A stretch of DNA of 64,000 nucleotides from Coriobacteriaceae bacterium (GTDB lineage: Bacteria > Actinomycetota > Coriobacteriia > Coriobacteriales > QAMH01). Numbering within the stretch: position 1 is the stretch's first letter; every line of letters begins with the position of its first letter. The notes under the pieces are model-generated. The model was not told where the DNA came from, searched no databases, and saw only the letters and a program-made list of their open reading frames with translations. Positions 25,519 through 34,969 of this stretch are shown piece after piece. A program made the position numbers and the translations under genes. The DNA lies in contig DAJPGJ010000001.1 of the NCBI GenBank assembly GCA_025992705.1, positions 2,111,357-2,175,356 of the forward strand, in the 5' to 3' direction.

Positions 25519-26535
25519 TTAGCTCCTGTACCCATTGGGGTTGGCCTGCTGCCAGCGCCACGAATCCGCGCACATGTCCGCGATGTCGTATTGAGCTCGC
25601 CAGCCGAGCTCATTGGCCGCCTTGCTACAATCGGCATAGCAAGCTGCTATATCTCCCGCTCGGCGCGGCTTGATAGCATAGGGAACCTCGACACCGGTCG
25701 CATCTTGGAAGGCGTGCACAAGCTCGAGAACGCTCGTGCCGTTGCCCGTCCCCAGATTGTAGATATACAGACCACCCTCGGGCTTAATCGCCTTGAGCGC
25801 TGCGACGTGCCCGCTTGCAAGGTCCATGACGTGGATGTAATCGCGCACGCCAGTACCATCGGGCGTGTCGTAGTCATCGCCGAAGACGCCGAGCTTTTCG
25901 AGCTTGCCCACGGCAACCTGCGTAATGTAGGGCATGAGATTGTTGGGGATGCCAGAAGGATCCTCGCCCATGGTGCCCGACGGATGCGCGCCGATGGGGT
26001 TGAAGTAGCGCAGCAGGACGACGTTCATGTCCGGGATGGCATGCTGCACATCGGCGAGGATATCCTCGATCATGGACTTGGTGCGCCCGTAAGGATTGGT
26101 CGCCTCGCCCTTGGGCATATCCTCGGTCAGGGGCAGCTCCTGCGGCGTGCCATAAACCGTAGCCGAACTCGAGAAAATGATGTTCTTGCAGCCCGCATCG
26201 CGCATGGCTTCGAGCAGCTTGACCGTGCCGCCAACATTGTTGTCGTAGTACTCGATGGGCTTTTCGACCGATTCGCCCACGGCCTTGAGGCCGGCAAAGT
26301 GAATCACGCAGTCGATGTCATGCTCGGCGAAGACCTCGCGCAGCTTTGCCTCATCGCGGATATCACCCTCGATAAAGGGGACGTCGACTCCCGTGATGGC
26401 CTTGATACGGTCGAAGACAACCGGAGATGCGTTGCACAGGTTGTCGTAGGCAATGGGCTCATGACCAGCTTCGATGAGCTCGATGATTGTATGACTCCCG
26501 ATGAAGCCCGCTCCACCCGTTACAAGAATCTTCAT
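25519..26535 (-). CDS. galE: UDP-glucose 4-epimerase
   Basis: Interconverts UDP-glucose and UDP-galactose. The ATG at 26535 is chosen (338 aa, GGGAAG upstream, begins MKILVTGGAGFIGSH). NAD-binding GGAGFIG, SSSATVYG and the catalytic YGRTK (YxxxK) are present, followed by LRYFNPIGAHPSG and RRAGDIAACYAD. No other Leloir-pathway gene is near; it heads the operon with the ABC exporter. Confidence 0.96.
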   Translation of the reverse strand: MKILVTGGAGFIGSHTIIELIEAGHEPIAYDNLCNASPVVFDRIKAITGVDVPFIEGDIRDEAKLREVFAEHDIDCVIHFAGLKAVGESVEKPIEYYDNNVGGTVKLLEAMRDAGCKNIIFSSSATVYGTPQELPLTEDMPKGEATNPYGRTKSMIEDILADVQHAIPDMNVVLLRYFNPIGAHPSGTMGEDPSGIPNNLMPYITQVAVGKLEKLGVFGDDYDTPDGTGVRDYIHVMDLASGHVAALKAIKPEGGLYIYNLGTGNGTSVLELVHAFQDATGVEVPYAIKPRRAGDIAACYADCSKAANELGWRAQYDIADMCADSWRWQQANPNGYRS

Positions 26536-26625
26536 TGCTCTTCCCATCATTCCACTCTCCAAAAACAGGATTCACGATAGCACAGCGGAAGGGCCGCAAA
26601 GGTACATTTGGGTAACGACTTGTGG

Positions 26626-27822
26626 TTACTTGCGCAGACCCCACGCATAAAGCGCAAGCATGATGATGGAGCAGGCGCCCATGACGATGGCCAGGCCGCC
26701 CACATAGCTCGTCCATGGCAAGGTCATGACGACGGTGCCCGCAGCACCAAGCATCGTGTACACGAAATTGGCAAAAGCGCTGGCCGACCCGACTTGGTCA
26801 GGAGGTTGGTCGAGCAACACCACGAAGGCATGTGGACGAATGATGCCCTCCATGAGAGCGTAGGGCACGAAACAGCAGAAGAATGCAAAAGGGCCCCAGA
26901 TGCCAAATACGGCCATGAACGCAGCTGCCACCAAACCGAGCACGGCGCACAGGACCGTGAGCGCGCGGGGGCTCATCATCTTCGAAATGCGCAGGTACAC
27001 AAAAGGCGCAAGCACGCTCACGCCACAGATTCCCGCATAGACGAGGTTGTATATCACATATCCCGAGTCAAAGTCATCGAGCAGGATATACGAGGCCACG
27101 GCTATGTAACCCATATATGCCAGGCCTGCGACACCCACAATCAGCGCCATGGCGGTAAACGAACGCTTGGAGAGCAGCGAGCGCACGCGCATCATCATGT
27201 CGCGCAAGGCTGGAACAACACCGGCGGCAAGGCGATGATCCGCGTGCATGGTCTCGCTAATGACGAGCGCGATAACCAGCCCGATAATGCCCATAACGGC
27301 AAGAGCGACGAAAATCTCGCGCCAGCCACCTATGGCGAGCAGTAGCGTGCCCAGAAACGGAGCGAGCACCGGTCCGACAATCACGAGCGATTGCAGGAGC
27401 GACATCGCGAACTTGAGGTCCTTGTCGGTGTAGGCGTCCTTGATCATCGCGGTCACGTCCGTCTCGACCAAGCCAAAGCCGATAGCCTGGCCGACGCGGA
27501 AGACCGTGAGCATGAGCACCGAAGTCGAAAGCGCGCAGCCGATGGAGGAAGCGCCAAAGACGGCACAGCTCACAATGAGGATGGGCTTGCGGCCAAACTT
27601 GTCCGTAAGCGGCCCCGCGACGAGAATGGCAAATGCCGAGACAAGCATGAACATGAACATCGTAAGGTTGAGAAATGATGCACTGGTGTCGAATTCCTCG
27701 AGCAAGAGGGGCAATGCCGGCACATACATGTCGATGGCGAGGATGAACGACGCGTTGATGACGAGCACGCACGCCAAGAAGGTGCGCGGGCCGAGGTGTT
27801 TTTGTGGTGTCGCAAATTGCAT
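26626..27822 (-). CDS. MFS multidrug exporter, Bcr/CflA type
   Basis: 398 aa from the ATG at 27822, which has a leaderless -10 box 7 nt upstream; an ATG 30 nt further out is the alternative. Twelve-helix MFS pattern with ILAIDMYVPALPLLLEEF (DMYLPALP motif), GPLTDKFGRKPILI (motif A) and VLAPFLGTLLLAIGGWREIF. Drug-proton antiport is known for the family; the substrate is unknown. Divergent from the BspA-like gene. Confidence 0.9.
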   Translation of the reverse strand: MQFATPQKHLGPRTFLACVLVINASFILAIDMYVPALPLLLEEFDTSASFLNLTMFMFMLVSAFAILVAGPLTDKFGRKPILIVSCAVFGASSIGCALSTSVLMLTVFRVGQAIGFGLVETDVTAMIKDAYTDKDLKFAMSLLQSLVIVGPVLAPFLGTLLLAIGGWREIFVALAVMGIIGLVIALVISETMHADHRLAAGVVPALRDMMMRVRSLLSKRSFTAMALIVGVAGLAYMGYIAVASYILLDDFDSGYVIYNLVYAGICGVSVLAPFVYLRISKMMSPRALTVLCAVLGLVAAAFMAVFGIWGPFAFFCCFVPYALMEGIIRPHAFVVLLDQPPDQVGSASAFANFVYTMLGAAGTVVMTLPWTSYVGGLAIVMGACSIIMLALYAWGLRK

Positions 27823-27829
27823 GGGCCAT

Positions 27830-27835
27830 AGGATA
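27830..27835 (-). promoter_or_regulatory. -10 box of a leaderless promoter (MFS gene)
   Basis: TATCCT on the minus strand ends 7 nt before the ATG at 27822, the leaderless spacing. No Shine-Dalgarno sequence is present at that ATG. Confidence 0.5.
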
Positions 27836-27951
27836 GCGCAATATCCCTCCACCTAGCACTTGCGCACGGTCGGGCAATAGCTCCCGCATGACGGGCAAAT
27901 CGGGCGTACAATATCTCCTCTCGGACTACTGCACCATGAGGAGGTTCGGCA

Positions 27952-30900
27952 ATGCCCACGAGCCACGTCATGACAACCATGCGGAGGATCATCGCAGCCT
28001 TCGCTTCCATTGCCCTCATCACCGCATTTATGCCGGTGACAGCCATTGCTGCGCCCACCCAGGACGCTCCGCTCACCGCACAGGCCGCCGACATCGCCCG
28101 GGGTACGAGCGGGACATGCTCGTGGGTCATCGACGGCTCGGGCAAGCTCACCATCCGCCCCACGAGCGGTGATAGCGGCACGCTGGGGGAGATGGATGGA
28201 ACTGCGCCTTGGACTGAGATCTCACCTTGGAGGGCACACGCCGCCAAGATCACCTCTGCCGTCATCGAACCCGGCGTCAAAACCGAGGGCAGGGTTCGGG
28301 GGCTATTTGCTGGCTGCTCGGCCATGACGTCCATTGACCTATCGGGACTCGATACGTCTAGTGCATGGGCGACGGACGGCATGTTTTCAGGCTGCTCATC
28401 ACTCGAGTCAATCGATCTCTCCACCCATGACCTGCAGAACATCAGCGCCACGAGTGACATGTTCAAAGACTGCACCTCACTTGCGTCACTCGATCTTGGC
28501 GGATTCCATGCTCAAAACACAAAGTACATGAACTCGATGTTCGAGGGCTGCGCCGCCCTCGAGTCCCTCGATCTGTCGGGCCTGGCGGGTGCCAACCCCA
28601 CCAGCATGCGCTCCACCTTCGCTGGTTGTTCCTCGCTCACGACGCTAGACCTTTCCAACCTCGACACGTCCTTCGTCACGTGCATGGCAAATCTCTTTGA
28701 TGGGTGCGCCTCCCTGACCACACTTGATATCTCGAACTTCGATACCGCAAAAGTCCTTGAAATGGGTTCGATGTTCAGGGGTTGCGCGAAGCTCACGCAG
28801 CTCGACCTCTCGCACTTCGACACGACGCTTGTCTCGGACATGGAGGCCATGTTCGATGGCTGCGCATCGCTCACCTCGCTCAATATCTCGAATCTCAACA
28901 CCTTGCGCATATCGAACATGACGCGTATGTTCGCGGACTGTGCTTCGCTTCCAAGGCTCGACGTCCGCGGTCTCTCGACCTCGGCAGCCATGTCCATGAG
29001 CTCGATGTTCGAGGGCTGTGCCAAGCTCACGCAGCTCGACCTCTCCAGTTTCGACACCACCCAGCTCACCCTCGTGAACTCCATGTTCAAGGGCTGTTCA
29101 TCGCTCAGCTCGCTCATGTTGCCCAACTTGAGCACCGCAAACATCATCGACACGAGCTCGATGTTCGAGGGATGCGCTGCACTCACTTCGGTCGAGCTGG
29201 CAAGTTTTAACATGGCGAGCGTGGGAAACATGGCTCGCATGTTCAAGGATTGCTCCTCGATTGCCACCCTTAGTCTTTCCGGTTTGAACATCCCGGAGGC
29301 AACGAGCCTCGAAAGCCTGTGCGAGGGCTGTACCTCGCTCATGTCGCTGAATATTTCGAACCTCAACGTACCAGCTGCAAAGAGCACAAGCGGCATGCTC
29401 AAAGGCTGCACCTCGCTCAGGACCCTGAGTTTTGCAGGAGTCGCCACTTCGGGTGTAACGGACATGAGCTCGATGTTCGAGGGATGCACCTCGCTCTCCG
29501 CCGTCGACATCGCGGGCCTTGACACGAGCAGTGCGTCGAACATGAATGCCATGTTCAAGGGATGCACTTCACTCAGCGGGCTTGACCTCTCGCACAACAA
29601 CCTTGCGCGAGCCATGGACGTAAGCTCGATGTTCGAGGGATGCAGCGCCTTCGCATCACTCATCTTCGCCAGCGATGCCGACACGACGTATCTCAGGAAC
29701 ATGAACGCCATGTTCAAAGGATGCACGCGTCTGCCCTCGGTTGACGCATCAGGAGTCACGCATATCAATCTTGACGGCGTTTCGGATACGAGCTCGATGT
29801 TCGAGGGCTGTGTGAGCCTCCGTGCATCGTCGCTTTCCGGACTGGACACTTCGAGCTTGTCGAACATGAACTCGATGTTCAAGGGATGCGCAGCGCTGGA
29901 ATCGGTCGAGTCCCTTGGCCTGGCCGACATCAACACCGTCTACGTCCGTGACATGAGTAGCCTGTTCGAGGATTGTTCGGGACTGCGTTCCGCCGACCTC
30001 ACGGGCTTCAAGACTGCCAACGTGACGAACATGGACTCGATGTTCAAGGGATGCAGCTCGCTTCCCTCCATCGACCTTTCCACCATCGACACAGCCAACG
30101 TCGAGAGCATGGGCTCCACGTTCGCAGGCTGCTCCGCCCTTGAGTCGGCTACGCTTACCGGCATCGACACGACAAAGCTCACCTCCTTGCATGGCATGTT
30201 CTCGGACTGCCTGCAGTTGACCTCAATCGATCTTACCGACGTGGCCACTCCCGGCGTTACGGACATGGGCGCGCTGTTCTCCGGCTGCTCCAAGCTCGCG
30301 AAACTTGACCTTTCGAGCATCGATAGCTCCAAGGTCACCGTCATGGACGGCATTTTCGAAGGGTGCGAGGCGCTCGACAAGCTGACCCTGGGCGAGAAGT
30401 TCGTCTTCGTGGGAACAGCAAGCGAGCTTCCCAAGGCGTTCTGGCAGGCGGCATCCACGCAGAAGATCTACAGCTCGCATCAAATCGCCACCGAATGCAA
30501 GGGCGTCGCGGACACCTACGCCAAACGCCACGACATCAAGGACGAAGTCCCCACAATCACAGCTGGCGCGAACGCAAGCTGGCATCGGGGCATGACAAGC
30601 GGGGCGGAGTTCCGCTCGAGCGCACCTCTTATCATTTTCACGCATGTAAAAGTCGATGGTAAAGTGATCGAATCGAGCAAGTATGATTTGCGCGAGGGGT
30701 CGACCATCGTCACCCTCAAGCGCGACTACCTTGTCTCGCTTCCCAATGGCAAGCACACGCTCGAGATCGTCTCGGCCACGGGCGCGGCAAGCACGACCTT
30801 CACGGTTGGTGACGACCCAAGCGTCAACCCGGGACCAGACGACCCGACCCCACCGGGCCCCGATAATCCCGATGATTCCGGTCCAACTCCGCCGGGACCG

Positions 30901-31356
30901 GATAACCCATCTGGCCCTGATGATCCTTGGCAGCCGCCAAGCAACGAGGGCTATCCGATGTACCGCCTCTATAACCCCAATTCCGGCGAGCATTTCTACA
31001 CGTCGAGCATCGAGGAGCGAGACCACCTCATCTGGTGCGGATGGCGCGGCGAGGACGTGGGCTGGACCGCTCCGGCATGGGGTGACCCCGTCTATCGTCT
31101 CTACAACCCGTACGCTGGCGAGCACCACTACACGCTTTCGGTCGAAGAGCGCGACTCCCTCATCTGGGCAGGCTGGAATGACGAGGGCATCGGCTGGTAC
31201 TCCGACACCGCATATCGCACGCCACTGTATCGCCTATACAATCCCAATGCCTTTTCGAATAACCACCACTACACGACAGATGTCGGCGAGCGTGACATCC
31301 TGCTTTCCATCGGTTGGCAGGACGAAGGCGTTGGCTGGCACGGCATCAGTCGATGA
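27952..31356 (+). CDS. Secreted BspA-like LRR protein with DUF5648-type C-terminal repeats
   Basis: 1134 aa, start set by GAGGAGG 7 nt upstream. Order: signal peptide (to about AIAA, residue 34); about 27 BspA-type (DUF285) leucine-rich repeats of 26 residues, each with a Cys in the [ED/K]GC box (pattern SSMFEGCTSLSAVDIAGLDT); a cap; an X2-like beta domain (WHRGMTSGAEF to FTVGDD); a Pro/Gly/Asp-rich linker; and three DUF5648-type repeats (YRLYNPNSGEHFYT, GW). No LPXTG or TM anchor is seen, so the C-terminal repeats may hold it to the surface. From repeat 10 to 23, EGC and KGC boxes strictly alternate. Probable adhesin. Confidence 0.88.
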   Translation: MPTSHVMTTMRRIIAAFASIALITAFMPVTAIAAPTQDAPLTAQAADIARGTSGTCSWVIDGSGKLTIRPTSGDSGTLGEMDGTAPWTEISPWRAHAAKITSAVIEPGVKTEGRVRGLFAGCSAMTSIDLSGLDTSSAWATDGMFSGCSSLESIDLSTHDLQNISATSDMFKDCTSLASLDLGGFHAQNTKYMNSMFEGCAALESLDLSGLAGANPTSMRSTFAGCSSLTTLDLSNLDTSFVTCMANLFDGCASLTTLDISNFDTAKVLEMGSMFRGCAKLTQLDLSHFDTTLVSDMEAMFDGCASLTSLNISNLNTLRISNMTRMFADCASLPRLDVRGLSTSAAMSMSSMFEGCAKLTQLDLSSFDTTQLTLVNSMFKGCSSLSSLMLPNLSTANIIDTSSMFEGCAALTSVELASFNMASVGNMARMFKDCSSIATLSLSGLNIPEATSLESLCEGCTSLMSLNISNLNVPAAKSTSGMLKGCTSLRTLSFAGVATSGVTDMSSMFEGCTSLSAVDIAGLDTSSASNMNAMFKGCTSLSGLDLSHNNLARAMDVSSMFEGCSAFASLIFASDADTTYLRNMNAMFKGCTRLPSVDASGVTHINLDGVSDTSSMFEGCVSLRASSLSGLDTSSLSNMNSMFKGCAALESVESLGLADINTVYVRDMSSLFEDCSGLRSADLTGFKTANVTNMDSMFKGCSSLPSIDLSTIDTANVESMGSTFAGCSALESATLTGIDTTKLTSLHGMFSDCLQLTSIDLTDVATPGVTDMGALFSGCSKLAKLDLSSIDSSKVTVMDGIFEGCEALDKLTLGEKFVFVGTASELPKAFWQAASTQKIYSSHQIATECKGVADTYAKRHDIKDEVPTITAGANASWHRGMTSGAEFRSSAPLIIFTHVKVDGKVIESSKYDLREGSTIVTLKRDYLVSLPNGKHTLEIVSATGAASTTFTVGDDPSVNPGPDDPTPPGPDNPDDSGPTPPGPDNPSGPDDPWQPPSNEGYPMYRLYNPNSGEHFYTSSIEERDHLIWCGWRGEDVGWTAPAWGDPVYRLYNPYAGEHHYTLSVEERDSLIWAGWNDEGIGWYSDTAYRTPLYRLYNPNAFSNNHHYTTDVGERDILLSIGWQDEGVGWHGISR

Positions 31357-31370
31357 GTTAACAATGGAGT

Positions 31371-31486
31371 GGAGAGATTCCTCCGCTCCGGGGCCTGGCG
31401 GCCCCTTCGGTCGGAATGACATTGACCCCTTTGTCATTTCGAGTGGAGCGAGCAAAGTGAGTAGCGTCGAGAAATCTCGATCCTCG
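31371..31486. repeat. Dispersed repeat, copy 3
   Basis: Lies in the 153-nt gap between the two BspA-like genes. It contains GGCCCCTTCGGTCGGAATGA, TTTGTCATTTCGAGTGGAGC and CGTCGAGAAATCTCGATC, complementary in part to each other and to the copies at 15969 and 61467. Confidence 0.7.
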
Positions 31487-31509
31487 GGTTTCATCGGCAA
31501 AAGGAGCAG

Positions 31510-33087
31510 ATGATGAGTATGGGCACGTTAAAACGAATCGGAGCATATGTTCTTGCGTTGGCACTCGCGGCAACCTTTATGCCGACGATGGCGCTTGCGA
31601 CACCAGAGCAGGCAAAGAACCACGATGCACCCCTTATCGCCCAGGAGGCAACCGACGCCCAAGCCTACGGTGACCTTCTCTGGCAGATCGACGATACCGG
31701 CAAGCTGAAGATTTGGCCTGTCAACGGGGAAAGCGGAACACTGAGCATTTCTGGCAACGCACCATGGCAAGCGCAGGCCGCTAGCATCACAAGCGTCGAG
31801 CTTGCCGATGGCATCTACGCCGGCAGCCTGGGCGGCATGTTTCGCGGGTGCTCCTCGCTCGTCACCGTCGACTTATCCAATCTCGACACGACCGACGCAT
31901 CCAACATGAGCAGTATGTTCTCCGCTTGCAGCTCCCTGCTCATGGTTGACCTCTCGTCGTTTGATACCTCAAATCTTATGCGCATGGGCGGTATGTTCGC
32001 TGGTTGTACCTCCCTTGTTGCCGTTGACCTGTCAAGTTTTGATACGAGCGCATGTTCGGATATGAGAGGCATCTTCTCCAACTGCAATTCCCTCGTCCGC
32101 GTAAAGCTTGGCGACAAGTTCCGTTTCACGAGTGAGGAGAGCAAGCTTCCGGAAAGCGAATGGCAATCTGCAACAACAGGCGAAACCTATACTTCGGAGC
32201 AGATTTATACCGACCGCCAAGGTATTGCAGACACATATACCAACCTCAAGCCCGCGGTCGAGGCTCCCGTCATCACCGACGAGACGGCGGTCACCTGGAC
32301 GAAAGGCTCCAAGGACGGCTTCTCGCTTCGCTCGGATGCGAATATCCTGCTCTTCGAGAGCGTGAAGGTTGACGGCACCTCCGTTGATGCCGCAAATTAC
32401 GAGGTCACTGAGGGCTCGACAATCGTCGCGCTCAAACCCTCATATCTCCAGACGCTGACCGAAGGCGAACATGCCATCGACATTGTCTCCATCACCGGTT
32501 CGGCAAATGCGAAGTTCACGGTTGCTCCCGACCCCACCGCCGTCAAGCCCGATCCAGAGCCGGAGCCCAAGCCCGAGCCAAAGCCCGATCCCGAGCCGGA
32601 ACCCAAACCCGAGCCCACACCAGACCCCGAACCGATTCCCGATCCCGAGCCGCAGCCAGACCCCAATCCAACGGATCAGGGCCAAACCATGTACCGCATG
32701 TACAACCCCAACTCGGGTGAGCACTTCTATACGGCAAGCGTCGAAGAGCGTAACGACCTCATGTGGCGCGGCTGGAAGCCCGAAGGCATTGCGTGGACCG
32801 CTCCCTCATGGGGCACCCCTGTGTTCCGCCTCTACAACCCCAATGCGGGCGAGCATCACTACACGACAAGCGAAATCGAGCGCGCCGTCCTCATATATGC
32901 GGGATGGAACGACGAAGGCGTTGGCTGGTATGCCGACACCGAGCAGCGCGTGCCGGTTTATCGCGTATACAATCCCAACGCCTTCTCAAACAATCATCAC
33001 TACACGACTGACTGGGGCGAGCGCGACGTCCTCATCGACATGGGCTGGCGCGACGAGGGCATCGGCTGGCACGGCATCGACTTCTAG
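31510..33087 (+). CDS. Secreted BspA-like LRR protein with DUF5648-type repeats, short paralog
   Basis: 525 aa; AAAGGAG precedes tandem ATG codons at 31510 and 31513, either of which may be used. Signal peptide to about MALA; only four LRRs (MFRGCSSLVTVDLSNLDT type); the same cap (LGDKFRF...LPESEWQ) and X2-like domain as the neighbour; a linker of PEPKP/PDPEP units; then three DUF5648-type repeats ending GIGWHGIDF. Domain order is identical to the 1134-aa protein upstream, so the pair arose by duplication with LRR gain or loss. Likely surface binding protein. Confidence 0.87.
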   Translation: MMSMGTLKRIGAYVLALALAATFMPTMALATPEQAKNHDAPLIAQEATDAQAYGDLLWQIDDTGKLKIWPVNGESGTLSISGNAPWQAQAASITSVELADGIYAGSLGGMFRGCSSLVTVDLSNLDTTDASNMSSMFSACSSLLMVDLSSFDTSNLMRMGGMFAGCTSLVAVDLSSFDTSACSDMRGIFSNCNSLVRVKLGDKFRFTSEESKLPESEWQSATTGETYTSEQIYTDRQGIADTYTNLKPAVEAPVITDETAVTWTKGSKDGFSLRSDANILLFESVKVDGTSVDAANYEVTEGSTIVALKPSYLQTLTEGEHAIDIVSITGSANAKFTVAPDPTAVKPDPEPEPKPEPKPDPEPEPKPEPTPDPEPIPDPEPQPDPNPTDQGQTMYRMYNPNSGEHFYTASVEERNDLMWRGWKPEGIAWTAPSWGTPVFRLYNPNAGEHHYTTSEIERAVLIYAGWNDEGVGWYADTEQRVPVYRVYNPNAFSNNHHYTTDWGERDVLIDMGWRDEGIGWHGIDF

Positions 33088-33095
33088 CGGTCGAC

Positions 33096-34013
33096 CTACA
33101 TCTTGCGGAAGGCAAGGTTTCCGCTTGCCATATCCACGTCAAAGCGTCCCGTGACCTCGGCACTCGCATCACCGTAGACAGTGCTTCCGTTTGAGTTGGG
33201 CGGTCCGGCATAGGGCGTGCCCGATCGCACGGAAAAATCGCTATCAACTCGACCCGACAGGGCATCGTAGGAGAGCTCGAAAGCGCTCTGGCCTGGAAGC
33301 GTAACGTTTGCCGAGCCGCTCGCGATGTCCAGCTTTCCGCTCTTGGGACACTGCCTAGTCGAAATGCTGACATCGCCGCTGGCCATTTTCAGATCAAGCG
33401 TATCGGTGAAATCACCGGCCAAGGCAACGCGTCCGCTCGCAATGTCGGCTTTGAGATTCTGGACAACCGCATCGGTCACCTCAACGGTACCGGAAGCGAT
33501 GCCGAGTTTCACAGTCTGACATGTCAGACCCTCGACCGTGTAATCACCCGAAGCAACATCGAGCTCGAAGCGAACGAGCGCCTGTGCGACGCTACGCGGA
33601 ATCTTGACCTCAAGCTGCTTGGAGCCAAAGCTCGAACAACCGAAGATGCCGTTTTTCAGGCTGTCATAACTGATATAGAGCGTACCGTTCTCGCAGGTCC
33701 AGCGCAGAGGATGGCTGCGTACGGCCGAACCCGTCTCGGTAAAGACCACCTCGCCATTCGTCTCGGCATCGTCGCAAACGGTGACGATCGCAGAGCCAGC
33801 TGCCCAGGCGATGGCGACGTTTTGAACATCCGCACCGGCGACAGAACCCGCGCCAGTCTCGCGCATGGTGACATCGTCGTAGGAATAGTCGAAGTCGTAG
33901 CTTGGCGTGCAGCGCGCGGAGCAACTAACGATACCACCGCACAGCACGATGGCCAGGAGCACAAGAAGGCCTATCTTCACATATGAGGAATTGGTCAATC
34001 GTGTCATGATCAT
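33096..34013 (-). CDS. Membrane-anchored DUF4097-like beta-repeat protein
   Basis: 305 aa. An N-terminal hydrophobic segment (VKIGLLVLLAIVLCGGIVSC) could be a signal anchor or lipoprotein signal. The rest is a repeating beta pattern with ASGD/ASGT/ASGR turns (ELDVASGDYTVEGL, LGIASGTVEV, ADIASGRVAL, LKMASGDVSI), as in DUF4097 adhesin-like proteins. The ATG overlaps the stop of the upstream XRE regulator by 1 nt (TGATG), so the two are translationally coupled. Confidence 0.82.
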   Translation of the reverse strand: MIMTRLTNSSYVKIGLLVLLAIVLCGGIVSCSARCTPSYDFDYSYDDVTMRETGAGSVAGADVQNVAIAWAAGSAIVTVCDDAETNGEVVFTETGSAVRSHPLRWTCENGTLYISYDSLKNGIFGCSSFGSKQLEVKIPRSVAQALVRFELDVASGDYTVEGLTCQTVKLGIASGTVEVTDAVVQNLKADIASGRVALAGDFTDTLDLKMASGDVSISTRQCPKSGKLDIASGSANVTLPGQSAFELSYDALSGRVDSDFSVRSGTPYAGPPNSNGSTVYGDASAEVTGRFDVDMASGNLAFRKM

Positions 34014-34699
34014 CAGCCCCTCGAAAACGTGTCATCATGGGATGCACGCCAATTGGGGTCATCCTCGACAACACGCACTATCCAGTAATAGATGGGAATG
34101 GTGAGAAAGACCACCCAACCAGGATGCCACCAGCCAAAAACGAAGCCCATGACCAAATAGATGATTACGCAGGCGATAGGATACGGAAATGTCGCCCAGG
34201 GGCTGCGTGCAGGGTGTCCGGATGTTGGCGAACCTTCTGGAGCCTGCGGTGCATAGCGCGTCTTTGGATCGGGCGGTGGCGGCTGCGGCGTATCGGGCGC
34301 TTTGGGTTGTGCATCGGCCGCTGCCTGCGCCACGGCGTCCTTCAGCTCGTCCTTCAGCTCGTGCACCCGTGCAGCCGCCTCAGCACGGGCCGCTGTCGCC
34401 GCTGCACTTTCGGCTGCCGCCGTGATCGTCTCAGCGGTTACTTCGACCGTCGTTTCCTTGTCCGCCTCCTCGAAGCGGACATCGTCGGCGATGTCGACAT
34501 CTACGCGTACGAGCTCATCGAGCGTCACACCGTAGAGATCGGCCAACGCGATAAGGTTCCCCGTGTCGGGCGATGACTCGGCCCGTTCCCATTTCGAAAC
34601 GGCCTGACGCGAGAGCCCGAGTCTGTTGGCAAGCTCCTCTTGGCTATAGCCCTTCTCGCGACGCATGGCTGCAAGACGCTGCGCGATTTCGACGTTCAT
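34013..34699 (-). CDS. XRE-family transcriptional regulator with C-terminal membrane helices
   Basis: 228 aa from the ATG at 34699, preceded by GAAGGGA. The N-terminal HTH is clear: IAQRLAAMRREKGYSQEELANRLGLSRQAVSKWER. An Ala/Glu-rich probable coiled coil and a Pro-rich linker follow, then two hydrophobic segments (FPYPIACVIIYLVMGFVFGW and GWVVFLTIPIYYWIV). It looks like a membrane-tethered repressor that may sense the envelope and control itself and the DUF4097 partner. Confidence 0.88.
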   Translation of the reverse strand: MNVEIAQRLAAMRREKGYSQEELANRLGLSRQAVSKWERAESSPDTGNLIALADLYGVTLDELVRVDVDIADDVRFEEADKETTVEVTAETITAAAESAAATAARAEAAARVHELKDELKDAVAQAAADAQPKAPDTPQPPPPDPKTRYAPQAPEGSPTSGHPARSPWATFPYPIACVIIYLVMGFVFGWWHPGWVVFLTIPIYYWIVRVVEDDPNWRASHDDTFSRG

Positions 34700-34860
34700 G
34701 CGTGGTTCCCTTCGTTTTGGTGTCATGCGTTTTCCTCTCGCCAAACATACGGTTTACGCCCTGGTTGCACTAGCATCTCTCGTAGTCAATTTGCATTTTA
34801 TCGGCCGCAACCGTCGGTTGCACCTGTCAATAAGCGGGAATAATGCATGCTATAGCCCGG

Positions 34861-34920
34861 CATCCCGGTCGAAATGACAAGGGGAGCGCCTTCGGCCCCT
34901 TCGGTCGAAATGACAAGGAG
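34861..34920. repeat. Dispersed repeat, copy 4
   Basis: Two direct copies of GGTCGAAATGACAAGG around GCCTTCGGCCCCTTC in the gap between the XRE gene and carbamate kinase. Matches the words of the other four copies in the window. Confidence 0.7.
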
Positions 34921-34969
34921 AATGGAGTATATTTTTCGGAGACTAATTCACCTCAGAGAGGGGTGCACC

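Noticed and set aside
28300..30400. Periodic DNA repeat that could look like a CRISPR array
   Set aside because: The period is 78 nt, in frame with the 26-residue LRR unit, and the repeats are diverged coding sequence. No cas genes and no spacer-like unique segments were seen anywhere in the window.
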